From contig WTAK01000422.1 in assembly GCA_013139625.1 (NCBI GenBank), forward strand, positions 1 through 8,322: a DNA stretch of 8,322 nucleotides, written 5' to 3'. How positions within the stretch are numbered: the first letter of the stretch is position 1; every line of letters begins with the position of its first letter. The position numbers and the translations under genes were made by a program. This DNA comes from Candidatus Delongbacteria bacterium. Its GTDB lineage: Bacteria; UBA4055. The notes beneath the pieces were generated by a model. That model ran no database searches, was not told the DNA's origin, and was given only the letters and a program-made list of their open reading frames with translations. This document shows positions 1 through 6,344 of this stretch, piece by piece.

Positions 1-63
1 GTTATTAAAGAATTAAAATTTGATTTTGCGGATGAATTAAATTTGCAATTTATCGTACGATAA
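1..63 (+). CDS. C-terminal tail of a plus-strand gene (partial, unknown)
   Basis: The first plus-strand frame is open from the left edge to a TAA at 61-63 and encodes 20 residues ending FADELNLQFIVR. The other two plus frames close within about 15 nt. The charged/hydrophobic alternation is protein-like, and a gene ending here would be convergent with ruvA, which suits the palindromes that follow. The stretch is too short to assign a family, and an open frame of 20 codons can occur by chance in AT-rich DNA. The stop codon lies inside the 48-65 palindrome. Confidence 0.35.
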   Translation, partial: VIKELKFDFADELNLQFIVR

Positions 64-65
64 AT
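48..65. repeat. 18-bp perfect palindrome ATTTATCGTACGATAAAT
   Basis: The sequence equals its own reverse complement around the centre CGTACG. It overlaps the stop codon of the putative upstream gene and directly abuts the larger palindrome at 66-99. There is no T-run on either side, so it is not a classical terminator by itself. It could be part of a composite repetitive element or a weak bidirectional end signal. Palindromicity is certain; function is not known. Confidence 0.45.
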
Positions 66-99
66 ATTGTAGGGGTCGCAGATCTGCGACCCTTACGAT
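66..99 (+). repeat. REP-like palindrome with GTAG tag, downstream of ruvA
   Basis: The core GGGTCGCAGATCTGCGACCC (73-92) is a perfect 20-bp palindrome. Pairing continues outward through GTAG (69-72) against TTAC (93-96) with one G-U pair, and weakly out to 66-99. A GTAG tetranucleotide at the 5' foot of a GC-rich hairpin is the hallmark of repetitive extragenic palindromes mobilised by Y1-type TnpA-REP (RAYT) transposases. It contrasts in base content with the AT-rich surroundings. No transposase lies in the window, so this would be a non-autonomous copy. It may also stabilise 3' ends or block read-through between convergent genes. Confidence 0.6.
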
Positions 100-693
100 T
101 TATTTCATTCGATTTTGTAGTGCGTGCCTGATTATTTCCTGAGTAGAAATATCCTTTCCATGTTCTTTTATTATCTTTGCTACTGTAGCATTAGCATCGG
201 TATTTCGATATCCAAGCTGAACTAATCCTGACACAGCTTCTGAATTACTACTGACTACTCCAACATTTAAAACATCTGAAATATCATCCGATGCAGAGAT
301 CTTATCCTTAAGTTCAAATACTATCTTTTGAGCTTTCTTTTTACCTATACCATGTGCTTGAGATATCAAAGTAACATCCCCGGTTGCAATAGCATTATAC
401 AGTCTGTCATATTTGATTTCTGATAAAAGGGTCATTGCAGTTTTAGCTCCGATTCCGCTGACAGTGCTAAGAATAATAAAAACTTCTCTTTCTTGTTTTT
501 CTAGAAATCCAAAAAGTGACATATCATCTTCTCTTACTTTGAAAACGGTATGAAATATTTGTTTTTTATTGTTATCAGGCAACTTAGAATAAGCATACGA
601 TGAAATACTTAAAGAATATCCTACTCCGGCACAATTAACAATTACTTTACCGGGTTCTTTATGGAGTATTTCTCCAATTATCATTTCGATCAT
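100..693 (-). CDS. ruvA: RuvA, Holliday junction branch-migration protein
   Basis: RuvA tetramers bind four-way DNA junctions and load the RuvB motor for branch migration. At 197 residues the length is normal for the family. An N-terminal OB-fold covers about 1-66 (GKVIVNCAGVGYSLSIS is typical). Two helix-hairpin-helix motifs follow: SGIGAK at about 79-84 and HGIGKKKA at 114-121. A linker then leads to the C-terminal RuvB-contacting domain (about 150-197, with SGLVQLGY). The ATG at 693 is preferred because AGGA lies 7 nt upstream (701-704). A second in-frame ATG at 684 gives MIIGEI, closer to the usual N-terminus, and is the alternative. It is last in the minus-strand operon, 16 nt after ruvC. 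RuvB is not encoded immediately downstream. Identification is secure from the motifs and the neighbouring ruvC and yebC. Confidence 0.97.
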   Translation of the reverse strand: MIEMIIGEILHKEPGKVIVNCAGVGYSLSISSYAYSKLPDNNKKQIFHTVFKVREDDMSLFGFLEKQEREVFIILSTVSGIGAKTAMTLLSEIKYDRLYNAIATGDVTLISQAHGIGKKKAQKIVFELKDKISASDDISDVLNVGVVSSNSEAVSGLVQLGYRNTDANATVAKIIKEHGKDISTQEIIRHALQNRMK

Positions 694-709
694 TTTGTTG
701 TCCTATGGT

Positions 710-1201
710 TTATCGTTTTATAGCGTTACGGAATTTTACGGTTTGTATAAAAGACAATGCGATAGCAACAGCATCAGCAGCATCGTTAGGTTTAGGAACT
801 TTTTCTAGTCTTAGAATTGATTTTACCATGAATTGAACTTGTTCTTTCGTAGCATTTCCTGTACCGGCAATATTTTTCTTAACTTCTTTAGGTGAATATT
901 CCTGTACATCCAAACCAGCAATTGCGCCTGCGATTATTGCTGCACCTCTTGCATGTCCAAGCTTAAGAGCTGATTGAACATTTTTCCCTACGAAAACAGT
1001 TTCAATAGCCATTTCATCCGGTTCTAAAGAAGCGATCACTTCTGAAACACCTTCGTAGATAGTCTTTAGCCTGACCGGCATTGTATCTTTCGGAGAAGTT
1101 TTGATCACTCCAAGTTCGATCAAAATAAATTTATTATTTTTAAGTTCTAAAACAGCATATCCTGTACAGCCTATGCCGGGATCAATTCCAAGTACTCTCA
1201 T
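710..1201 (-). CDS. ruvC: RuvC, crossover junction endodeoxyribonuclease
   Basis: RuvC resolves Holliday junctions by symmetric nicking after RuvAB branch migration. The 163-residue protein has the RNase H-like fold signature of the family. It opens with MRVLGIDPGIGCTGYA, giving catalytic Asp7. Glu67 lies in the MAIETVF segment, and Asp140 and Asp143 lie in KPNDAADAVAIAL; together these make the four-acid metal site. The GKNVQSALKLGHARGAA helix region is also typical. The ATG follows the yebC TAA with no spacing (TAAATG), and only a weak GGAT precedes it, so translation is probably coupled to yebC. ruvA follows after 16 nt. All key residues are present. Confidence 0.97.
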   Translation of the reverse strand: MRVLGIDPGIGCTGYAVLELKNNKFILIELGVIKTSPKDTMPVRLKTIYEGVSEVIASLEPDEMAIETVFVGKNVQSALKLGHARGAAIIAGAIAGLDVQEYSPKEVKKNIAGTGNATKEQVQFMVKSILRLEKVPKPNDAADAVAIALSFIQTVKFRNAIKR

Positions 1202-1957
1202 TTATTCTGTATCCATATCAGCTTCATCAATATCAGCATTTGAGTAAACATCATCAATATCATCTAAATCTTCAAGTGCATCAATTAACTTAAGTAATTG
1301 TTCTACTTTATTTGAAGGAACTTTTATATCATTATCAGCTACCATAGTAAGTTCATTGGACTCAAAAGTATATTTAGCTTCAAGTATATCGCAAATGCTT
1401 AGATAATCTTTATATTCTGTGTAAATAATAAATTTTCCATCTTCAGAGATCATATCTTCGGCTCCGGCTTCTAATGCATCTTCCATAACTTTATCTTCGT
1501 CAAGCGGATCTTCATTAACTCCTTCAGAGTCAATTACGATCATACCCTTTTTGTGGAACATCCAAGCTACAGAACCACTTTCTCCCATATTTCCACCATA
1601 TTTATTAAAAGCAAACCTTACTTCAGCAACAGTTCTTACTTTATTATCTGTCATAGATTCTAGGATAATAGCCACTCCTCCGGGTCCATAACCTTCATAG
1701 ACCAGATCTTCATAAATAATACCCGGTAATTCACCGGCACCTTTTAATCGTGCTCTATTTATTGTATCCAAAGGCATATTACTGTCTTTACCTTTCTGAA
1801 TAGCAACTTTTAATCTTGGGTTAGCATCTTCATTACTACCACCTAGTTTTGAGGCTGTAGTTATTTCTTTAATCAATTTTGTAAATATCTTGCCTCTTGC
1901 GGCATCTGTTTTTTCTTTTTTTCTTCGAATGGTTGCCCATTTAGAGTGACCGGACAT
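1202..1957 (-). CDS. yebC: YebC/TACO1-family protein
   Basis: This 251-residue protein opens with MSGHSKWATIRRKKEKTDAARGKIFTK, the invariant YebC start, followed by NPRLKVAIQKGKDSNMP, YEGYGPGGVAI, GGNMGESGSVAWMF and a C-terminal LIDALEDLDDIDDVYSN segment. The family was long annotated as transcriptional regulator. Mitochondrial TACO1 and more recent bacterial work point to a ribosome-associated role in translation, notably of proline-rich stretches. A strong GGAG lies 7 nt before the ATG. The gene sits 21 nt after greA and abuts ruvC, the classic yebC-ruvC-ruvA order. The tail is unusually acidic (DIDEADMDTE) but otherwise ordinary. Family is certain; the molecular role follows the family, not this sequence. 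Confidence 0.96.
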   Translation of the reverse strand: MSGHSKWATIRRKKEKTDAARGKIFTKLIKEITTASKLGGSNEDANPRLKVAIQKGKDSNMPLDTINRARLKGAGELPGIIYEDLVYEGYGPGGVAIILESMTDNKVRTVAEVRFAFNKYGGNMGESGSVAWMFHKKGMIVIDSEGVNEDPLDEDKVMEDALEAGAEDMISEDGKFIIYTEYKDYLSICDILEAKYTFESNELTMVADNDIKVPSNKVEQLLKLIDALEDLDDIDDVYSNADIDEADMDTE

Positions 1958-1978
1958 ATAAATGCTCCAAAATAATTA

Positions 1979-2443
1979 TTAAGATGTTATTTCTAAAACT
2001 TCTACTTCAATTTCACCGATAGGGATGTATATTGGGAATTTATCACCTACTTTTTTTCCGAGTAAACCTTTTCCAATAGGGGAGTCCGCTGAGATCTTTC
2101 CTTCAATAGGGTCTGCTTCTGCTTGAGATACAAGCGTATATGTTAGTTCTTTATTTCTTGTATGATCTTTTATCGTTACTGTATTTAAGATCCGTACAAC
2201 ATCGTTCTTCATATTGTCTTTGGATATGATCTGAGACTGAGCAATATAATTTTCAAGCTCACCTATTCTTGAGTCAATTCTGGTAAGATCTTCTCTTGAT
2301 GCTTTGTAATCTCCATTTTCTTTAAGATCACCAAGTTTTCTAGCTTCCTCAACTCTGTCTAGAATTTCTTGCCTGAGAACATGCTTCATATTATAAAGTT
2401 TCTCGATTAAATCTTTCATTCCTTTTTCAGTTACGTAATTCAT
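1979..2443 (-). CDS. greA: GreA, transcript cleavage/elongation factor
   Basis: GreA enters the RNA polymerase secondary channel and stimulates cleavage of backtracked RNA. The 154 residues compare with about 158 in well-known GreA proteins. The N-terminal coiled coil (about 1-75) carries the tip motif GDLKENGDYKASRE, with the acidic pair Asp39 and Glu42 that coordinates the catalytic metal. The C-terminal FKBP-like domain (about 80-154) includes DSPIGKGLLGKKVGD, characteristic of the family. Its ATG overlaps the TGA of the preceding thioredoxin-fold gene by 4 nt (ATGA), implying translational coupling to an exported protein, an unusual partner. GreB is less likely given the GreA-like C-terminus. 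yebC follows after 21 nt. Confidence 0.96.
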   Translation of the reverse strand: MNYVTEKGMKDLIEKLYNMKHVLRQEILDRVEEARKLGDLKENGDYKASREDLTRIDSRIGELENYIAQSQIISKDNMKNDVVRILNTVTIKDHTRNKELTYTLVSQAEADPIEGKISADSPIGKGLLGKKVGDKFPIYIPIGEIEVEVLEITS

Positions 2444-3210
2444 TTTTTTGATCCTTTGGTATCTTTCTTTTTTAGAAATTTTGATTTGTCAACTTTGTCA
2501 TAGATCTTATCCATTTCAGTTTGAGCTTTTTTTGCTATCTTAGATTTAGGAGATGTCTCGATCACTTTTTCCAAGTATAGATATGCTTTATCAAAACTTC
2601 CATTCTTGATAAAAATAATAGCTTGATCGAAATAAGATTGAGCTTTTTTTAGATCATCAGTTTTATTTGAACCTTTTCTTTTGATCTTTCCTGATTTATC
2701 TATTTGCTTTACAGCATTCTCTGCTTTTGCTCCTAGTTCATTTGGAATACCAGATATCAGATCATAAGCATCCCTCGCAGCTTCTACATCTCCCAAACCC
2801 ATAAATTGATTACCCAGTTTAGAATATACTTCAAATAAAGCGTTGAATATTTGTGTAGGTTGGATAAAAAGCATTTTTACAGATAACTTTCTTTTAGGTT
2901 CAAAATCCTGTAAAATAAACATAGGGATCTCATTGATCTTGTAGGATTTTAATCGATCAGCATTTTCCTTTTTAGTTGCATTCATTTCAACAAAAAGAAA
3001 TTTGTCTTTAAGACCATCCAAATGACCTTTGGATATGGCATAGCTAAGCTTTAAACTTTCTTCCTGTTTTGGATTAAAATATAGGAATAGTACAGGTTTC
3101 TCCTGCTTAGTTCCTTCTTTAATTCCCTCTTCGTAACCCCTCAACCATTTTATACCAAATAAAGAGCAGGTGAAGATCACGAGGAATAATAAGGTTGTTT
3201 TTTTCAACAT
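2440..3210 (-). CDS. Secreted thioredoxin-fold protein with TPR-like C-terminus, no CXXC
   Basis: The 256-residue protein begins with a hydrophobic export signal (about 1-19). Residues 20-125 resemble the thioredoxin-like family in which a Trp-containing helix leads into EKPVLFLYF (the first core strand). The place where CXXC normally sits reads NPKQEES, so the redox cysteines are absent. The structural cis-proline is kept (EIPMFIL, Pro96). Helical, TPR-like repeats follow at about 138-170 and 186-236 (AQSYFDQAIIFIKNGSFDKAYLYLEKVIETSP), then a lysine-rich tail. The only Cys (15) lies in the signal; a lipobox reading (IFTC) is poor. The start has AGG about 8 nt upstream and lies 8 nt after the transglycosylase stop. 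It probably acts as a periplasmic binding or assembly factor rather than an oxidoreductase; that role is inference. Confidence 0.75.
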   Translation of the reverse strand: MLKKTTLLFLVIFTCSLFGIKWLRGYEEGIKEGTKQEKPVLFLYFNPKQEESLKLSYAISKGHLDGLKDKFLFVEMNATKKENADRLKSYKINEIPMFILQDFEPKRKLSVKMLFIQPTQIFNALFEVYSKLGNQFMGLGDVEAARDAYDLISGIPNELGAKAENAVKQIDKSGKIKRKGSNKTDDLKKAQSYFDQAIIFIKNGSFDKAYLYLEKVIETSPKSKIAKKAQTEMDKIYDKVDKSKFLKKKDTKGSKK

Positions 3211-3218
3211 TGATAAAC

Positions 3219-4421
3219 CTATTTTTGATAAAGTTTTTTTCTTCTATTCACTCTTTCCAAATAATGTCTTCCTTCTTGAGGTATAGCTCTATCAGTTGTC
3301 AAAATAGAATAAGTTTCAGAATCAGATTTCTCATTTAACCTTCTAGGTTTATATGCCTTGTTCAAGATAGTACCAATGCCTTGATTATAAGAAGAAATAG
3401 TAAAGTATTCATTTTTTATAACACTACTTGCTTTACCATGTTTTTTCTTTTCAATTCTATTCCACCACTTTGTTAACCATCTTATATACCAAGTACCCAT
3501 TGCCAAGTTTTTTTCCGGGTCAAATAAATATTCAGGTTTAACGATCTTATCTTTACCGAATAAAGCTTTATGAGCATCTCTTCCTGCTTGAGAAGGAATT
3601 ATTTGCATTAGACCACAAGCCATTGGAGTTCCATCCGGTCTTCTGGAGAAAGCTTTAGGATTAAATGCTGACTCAGTGTGTATTAACGCCATTACCAGTG
3701 CCGGATCAAGATCATATTTTTTACTATATTTTTGGATCAAATCCATATATTTCTTAGCACGGATCTGAATACTGTTAGGGACCATTTCCAATGTAACAGT
3801 ATATTTTGTTCTTGCTCTACCATCATCACCAATGATAACTTCTTTTTTTAATTTTTTCTTAACAGTTTCCTTAACAAATTTTTTCTGATTTTCCTGAGTT
3901 ACTGCCTTGTAAACTTTTTTATCTTTTGGTCTGTCTACAATTATTTTTTTCTTAGTTGGCTTTATGAAATTTGCTTTTTGTTCAAATTTTATCTGCCCGG
4001 TCAGTAGCTTTCTATTTGAACCTTCTTCTTTCGCTGCTAACATTTCTTCAAATCTTTTTTGGATCTGAGCTTCGGATTTAGTTCTATTATCAGTGTCAAC
4101 TATGGTAGAGATCTCAATATAATTATTCTCAAAATCAACAACACTTAAAGCTTTCAGATCATTACTGTATTCAGCCCATGCTTTTGGAGTACTGCCTGTA
4201 TATTCTCCCCATTGACCTCTTACTTTGTTTACATACTCTTTCCATTCTTTTCTTTCTTTTTCAACACGTTCTTGGTACGCATCCATTTCAGCATCCACTT
4301 CTTGCTTCCACTTGCCAACATCTTCAGATGCCATTCTTTTGTATTTCTCAAGATCAGATTCTTGACCGAAAACGGAAAATATGAATGTGAGGATACAAAG
4401 TAAATAAACCAATCTTTTCAT
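3219..4421 (-). CDS. mltC: MltC-like lytic transglycosylase (GH23)
   Basis: Lytic transglycosylases cleave the MurNAc-GlcNAc bond of peptidoglycan to give 1,6-anhydro ends. With the start at 4421 the protein has 400 residues. A signal peptide (MKRLVYLLCILTFIFSVFG) is followed by a charged helical region. A segment at about 71-115 (WAEYSNDLKALSVVDFENNY) resembles the MltC N-terminal domain (DUF3393). A lysine-rich linker leads to the SLT domain: catalytic Glu250 in ALIHTESAFNPKA, GLMQIIP at 270-276, LFDPEKNL and SSYNQG near 343-348. Unlike E. coli MltC there is no lipobox, so it should be soluble periplasmic or tethered otherwise. An upstream in-frame ATG at 4433 lacks a ribosome site and is itself part of the SD region for 4421. 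First gene of the minus-strand operon. Confidence 0.9.
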   Translation of the reverse strand: MKRLVYLLCILTFIFSVFGQESDLEKYKRMASEDVGKWKQEVDAEMDAYQERVEKERKEWKEYVNKVRGQWGEYTGSTPKAWAEYSNDLKALSVVDFENNYIEISTIVDTDNRTKSEAQIQKRFEEMLAAKEEGSNRKLLTGQIKFEQKANFIKPTKKKIIVDRPKDKKVYKAVTQENQKKFVKETVKKKLKKEVIIGDDGRARTKYTVTLEMVPNSIQIRAKKYMDLIQKYSKKYDLDPALVMALIHTESAFNPKAFSRRPDGTPMACGLMQIIPSQAGRDAHKALFGKDKIVKPEYLFDPEKNLAMGTWYIRWLTKWWNRIEKKKHGKASSVIKNEYFTISSYNQGIGTILNKAYKPRRLNEKSDSETYSILTTDRAIPQEGRHYLERVNRRKKLYQK

Positions 4422-4427
4422 AATATA

Positions 4428-4431
4428 CTCC
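4428..4431 (-). promoter_or_regulatory. Shine-Dalgarno GGAG that decides the mltC start
   Basis: On the minus strand the order is ATG, GAGTATATT, ATG. GGAG overlaps the last base of the first ATG and lies 8 nt before the second. No purine-rich site precedes the first ATG (TAAAATAATTTC). The second ATG also puts the positive residues directly before the hydrophobic signal core, so 4421 is the better start. Confidence 0.7.
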
Positions 4432-4467
4432 ATGAAATTATTTTAACGCTACTCTCTATTAATAGAA

Positions 4468-4488
4468 AAAGGCCACGATATAGCCTTT
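4468..4488 (-). terminator. Possible leader hairpin/attenuator before mltC operon
   Basis: AAAGGC and GCCTTT form a 6-bp stem around a 9-nt loop. On the minus strand the stem is followed by TTTTTCT, giving a short terminator-like form about 45 nt upstream of the mltC start. The stem is short and the U-run brief. A TATACT -10-like box on the same strand (4489-4494) would start transcription inside it, so a regulatory role depends on a start further upstream. There is no convincing -35 for either. Confidence 0.3.
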
Positions 4489-4563
4489 AGTATATTAACT
4501 TAGTTAAAGTTTATCTAAAAATCAACTTGAAAAAAAGTTATAAAAGGTACTTTAAACGAATGG

Positions 4564-4592
4564 TTTTCACGGATACTTAGTGTGAGCATAAT
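4564..4592 (+). promoter_or_regulatory. Candidate sigma70 promoter of the cold-shock gene
   Basis: TTTTCA (4564-4569) and CATAAT (4587-4592) are separated by 17 nt, matching the -35 consensus at 4 of 6 positions and the -10 at 5 of 6. The predicted start near 4599 would give a leader of about 140 nt. In AT-rich DNA such matches are common, so it is the best candidate rather than a proven promoter. Confidence 0.45.
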
Positions 4593-4739
4593 TTATAGTT
4601 AATGTTTTTTATTGCTTTTGAATAAATTAAGTATTACCTTGATAGTTCGTGAAGTGAGCAGATATTTTTTCATGAATAAAAATTCGGGAAAGCTCTGTTC
4701 GTAACAAATTAACAAAATAGCAATCATGGAGGTTGTTTA
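4593..4739 (+). promoter_or_regulatory. Long untranslated leader of the cold-shock gene, with strong SD
   Basis: No coding frame fits this stretch. It lies between the candidate promoter and the cold-shock ATG and resembles in length the structured leaders of cspA-type mRNAs, which change fold with temperature. It contains a TTCATGAA palindrome at 4669-4676 and two GTTCGT copies (about 4646 and 4699), but no match to the E. coli cold box that I can see. It ends with an excellent ATGGAGG ribosome site at 4726-4732, 7 nt before the start. Thermosensing is inference from family and leader length. Confidence 0.45.
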
Positions 4740-4949
4740 ATGGCAGAGCGTGAAACTGGAACCGTAAAATGGTTTGACTCTTCAAAAGGATTTGGATTCG
4801 TAACTACTGAAAGTGGAACTGACATTTTTTGTCACTTTTCATCAATCAAAGGTGATGGATTCAAAACATTACAAGATGGACAAAAAGTAGAATTTGTTGT
4901 TGTAGATAGTGACAAAGGTCCTCAAGCACAAGATGTAATTCCATTATAA
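4740..4949 (+). CDS. Cold-shock domain protein (Csp family)
   Basis: This 69-residue single-domain OB-fold protein binds single-stranded RNA and DNA and is expected to melt RNA structure at low temperature or during growth. [15 protein letters not shown] holds RNP1 (KGFGFV, 16-21) and DIFCHFSSI holds RNP2 (28-33), followed by [11 protein letters not shown] and the C-terminal GPQAQDV common to the family. Length is standard (65-75). In RNP2 the usual Val of VFVHF is Cys31, a mild oddity. It has its own probable promoter, a strong SD and a strong terminator 18 nt after the stop, so it is normally a monocistronic unit. Which Csp paralogue it corresponds to cannot be told from one copy. Confidence 0.95.
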   Translation: MAERETGTVKWFDSSKGFGFVTTESGTDIFCHFSSIKGDGFKTLQDGQKVEFVVVDSDKGPQAQDVIPL

Positions 4950-4967
4950 GATAACGGAACATCTATA

Positions 4968-5002
4968 AAAAAATGCGGCGTTTACGTCGCATTTTTTCTT
5001 TT
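4968..5002 (+). terminator. Strong intrinsic terminator after the cold-shock gene
   Basis: AAAAAATGCG pairs perfectly with CGCATTTTTT. The stem is extended inward by a G-U, C-G and G-C pair around a TTTA loop (13 pairs in all), and the T-run continues to 5002 with one C. The A-run before and T-run after make it usable in both directions, though only the plus-strand gene ends here. The next gene starts 20 nt downstream. Confidence 0.9.
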
Positions 5003-5016
5003 AACAAGGTAAAACT

Positions 5017-6018
5017 ATGAAGATATTAATATTAAGATTCTCATCATTGGGAGACATTCTACTAGCTACTCCTGTGCTGGATGTACTAAAGGATAAGTAT
5101 CCTGATTGTGAAATTGACTGGGTTGTAAATTCAAAATTTGCTGAAGTCCTTATAACAAATCCAAGATTGAATAGGGTTTTGACATTTAAGGATAAAAACG
5201 GACTTGAGAATATTAGAGAAGATATTAGAAAAACTAAATACGACCTGATATTTGATCTTCATCAAAATTCTAATACATACTACCTTACAAGATTTCAGAA
5301 AAATGTTTACAGGTACAATAAGAGAATTTTTGATAGGTCAATGCTTGTTTTTTTAAAGAAAAAATATAAAGAGATCTTGCCTGTAACACAAATGTACTTC
5401 AAAGCACTGAATAAAGCAGGTATTGAAACACCAGATGAATGGACTCTTAGATATGGACTTGTTAAAAGTTTCCAACTAAGTACTATCAATGAATACAATC
5501 TTCATAATTTTAATTATATCACTATTGCTCCCGGAGCAAGTTATGCAACTAAGATGTGGCCGAAAGAATATTTTAAAGAATTAGTCGAAAAAATATCATT
5601 CAACAAGAATATCAATCGAAAAGTAGTTCTTGTCGGACTTGGCGAAGATGATGAAAAAGTTGCTGAGTTCATAACTAAAGGAAATGAATTTAGTTGTATC
5701 AATTTGGTTGGCAAATTAGACCTTCAGGAAACTGCAACCATATTAAAATATTCTGACCTTGTTATTTCAAATGATAGTGGACCCTTACATCTTGCAGAGT
5801 GTTTTAAGAAGAAGATCGTAGCTATTTTTGGTTCTACTACAGAGGAATTAGGTTTTTTTCCGTATTCAACTGACTATGTAGTAGTTGAAAATAAAGGTCT
5901 GAGTTGTAGACCTTGTACTCATTTTGGTAAAAAGAAATGTCCGAAGAAGCACTTTAAATGTATGATGGATATTAGTGCGGATGATGTTTACAGAGAAGTT
6001 CTTAATTTCTTGCGTTAA
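5017..6018 (+). CDS. GT9-family glycosyltransferase (heptosyltransferase-like)
   Basis: The 333-residue protein is of the ADP-heptose:LPS heptosyltransferase fold, normally cytoplasmic or membrane-peripheral and adding heptose or a similar sugar to the lipopolysaccharide core. The N-terminal Rossmann half begins KILILRFSSLGDILLATP, with the family's catalytic Asp13. The C-terminal half has ITIAPGASYATKMWP (169-182, nucleotide-sugar region) and ISNDSGPLHLAE (250-261), then AIFGST. A late four-cysteine cluster (C297, C300, C308, C315) has the CRPC...CP...CM pattern found in many family members. AAGG lies about 7 nt before the ATG. No clear promoter fits between the upstream terminator and this start, so expression may rely on read-through or a promoter inside the cold-shock gene. 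The exact sugar is not known. Confidence 0.88.
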   Translation: MKILILRFSSLGDILLATPVLDVLKDKYPDCEIDWVVNSKFAEVLITNPRLNRVLTFKDKNGLENIREDIRKTKYDLIFDLHQNSNTYYLTRFQKNVYRYNKRIFDRSMLVFLKKKYKEILPVTQMYFKALNKAGIETPDEWTLRYGLVKSFQLSTINEYNLHNFNYITIAPGASYATKMWPKEYFKELVEKISFNKNINRKVVLVGLGEDDEKVAEFITKGNEFSCINLVGKLDLQETATILKYSDLVISNDSGPLHLAECFKKKIVAIFGSTTEELGFFPYSTDYVVVENKGLSCRPCTHFGKKKCPKKHFKCMMDISADDVYREVLNFLR

Positions 6019-6021
6019 ATT

Positions 6022-6312
6022 ATGGATATTATAGTTTTTTCATTATTGTTATTAGTTTTATTTTTAGAAGCTCTCTACATACTTCTCAGAGAACCCAAAT
6101 TAAATATCTACAATAAATATATCATAGCAGTATCAATGCTTGTGTTATTATATGCCACGGTCATTGATCCATGTTTTTATAATATCGTTAGAATAATTTC
6201 AGTGTTGGTTGTTTTGACTGCTAATGTAAAATTGAAGCATCCTGATTATGAAAAACCTGATTATAGGTATTTGCTGATATTGATTGGAGCGACCATAATA
6301 AATATTATATAA
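6022..6312 (+). CDS. Small integral membrane protein, unknown function
   Basis: I do not recognise this 96-residue protein. Hydrophobicity suggests four membrane segments: about 3-22, 33-50, 52-67 and 83-96. Short polar links include LREPKLNIYNK and a charged loop KLKHPDYEKPDYRY before the last helix. It starts 3 nt after the glycosyltransferase stop and lacks a convincing SD, so it is probably translated by coupling from that gene. The arrangement suggests a role near the membrane linked to the same envelope pathway, but that is inference from position only. A terminator follows 6 nt after the stop. Confidence 0.7.
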   Translation: MDIIVFSLLLLVLFLEALYILLREPKLNIYNKYIIAVSMLVLLYATVIDPCFYNIVRIISVLVVLTANVKLKHPDYEKPDYRYLLILIGATIINII

Positions 6313-6317
6313 ACGAA

Positions 6318-6339
6318 AAAAGGGCAGTTAAGCCCTTTT
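6318..6339. terminator. Bidirectional intrinsic terminator
   Basis: AAAAGGGC and GCCCTTTT form an 8-bp stem around loop AGTTAA. On the plus strand it ends the glycosyltransferase/membrane-protein unit with T4. On the minus strand the T-run is six long, so it also serves the Spy-like gene arriving from the right. Position between two convergent genes fits both uses. Confidence 0.8.
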
Positions 6340-6344
6340 AAAAG

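Noticed and set aside
4178..4403. Plus-strand open frames opposite the mltC-like gene
   Set aside because: They are antisense to the strongly supported charged N-terminal region of the transglycosylase, rich in Phe/Leu/Ser as expected of antisense frames, with no family resemblance.
4664..4680. TTCATGAA palindrome with flanking T and A runs in the csp leader, considered as a terminator or operator
   Set aside because: Eight-base palindrome with a mismatch outside and almost no loop. Expected by chance in AT-rich sequence.
5307..5498. 63-codon minus-strand frame within the GT9 gene
   Set aside because: Antisense to a clear GT9 domain, with no SD or motif support.
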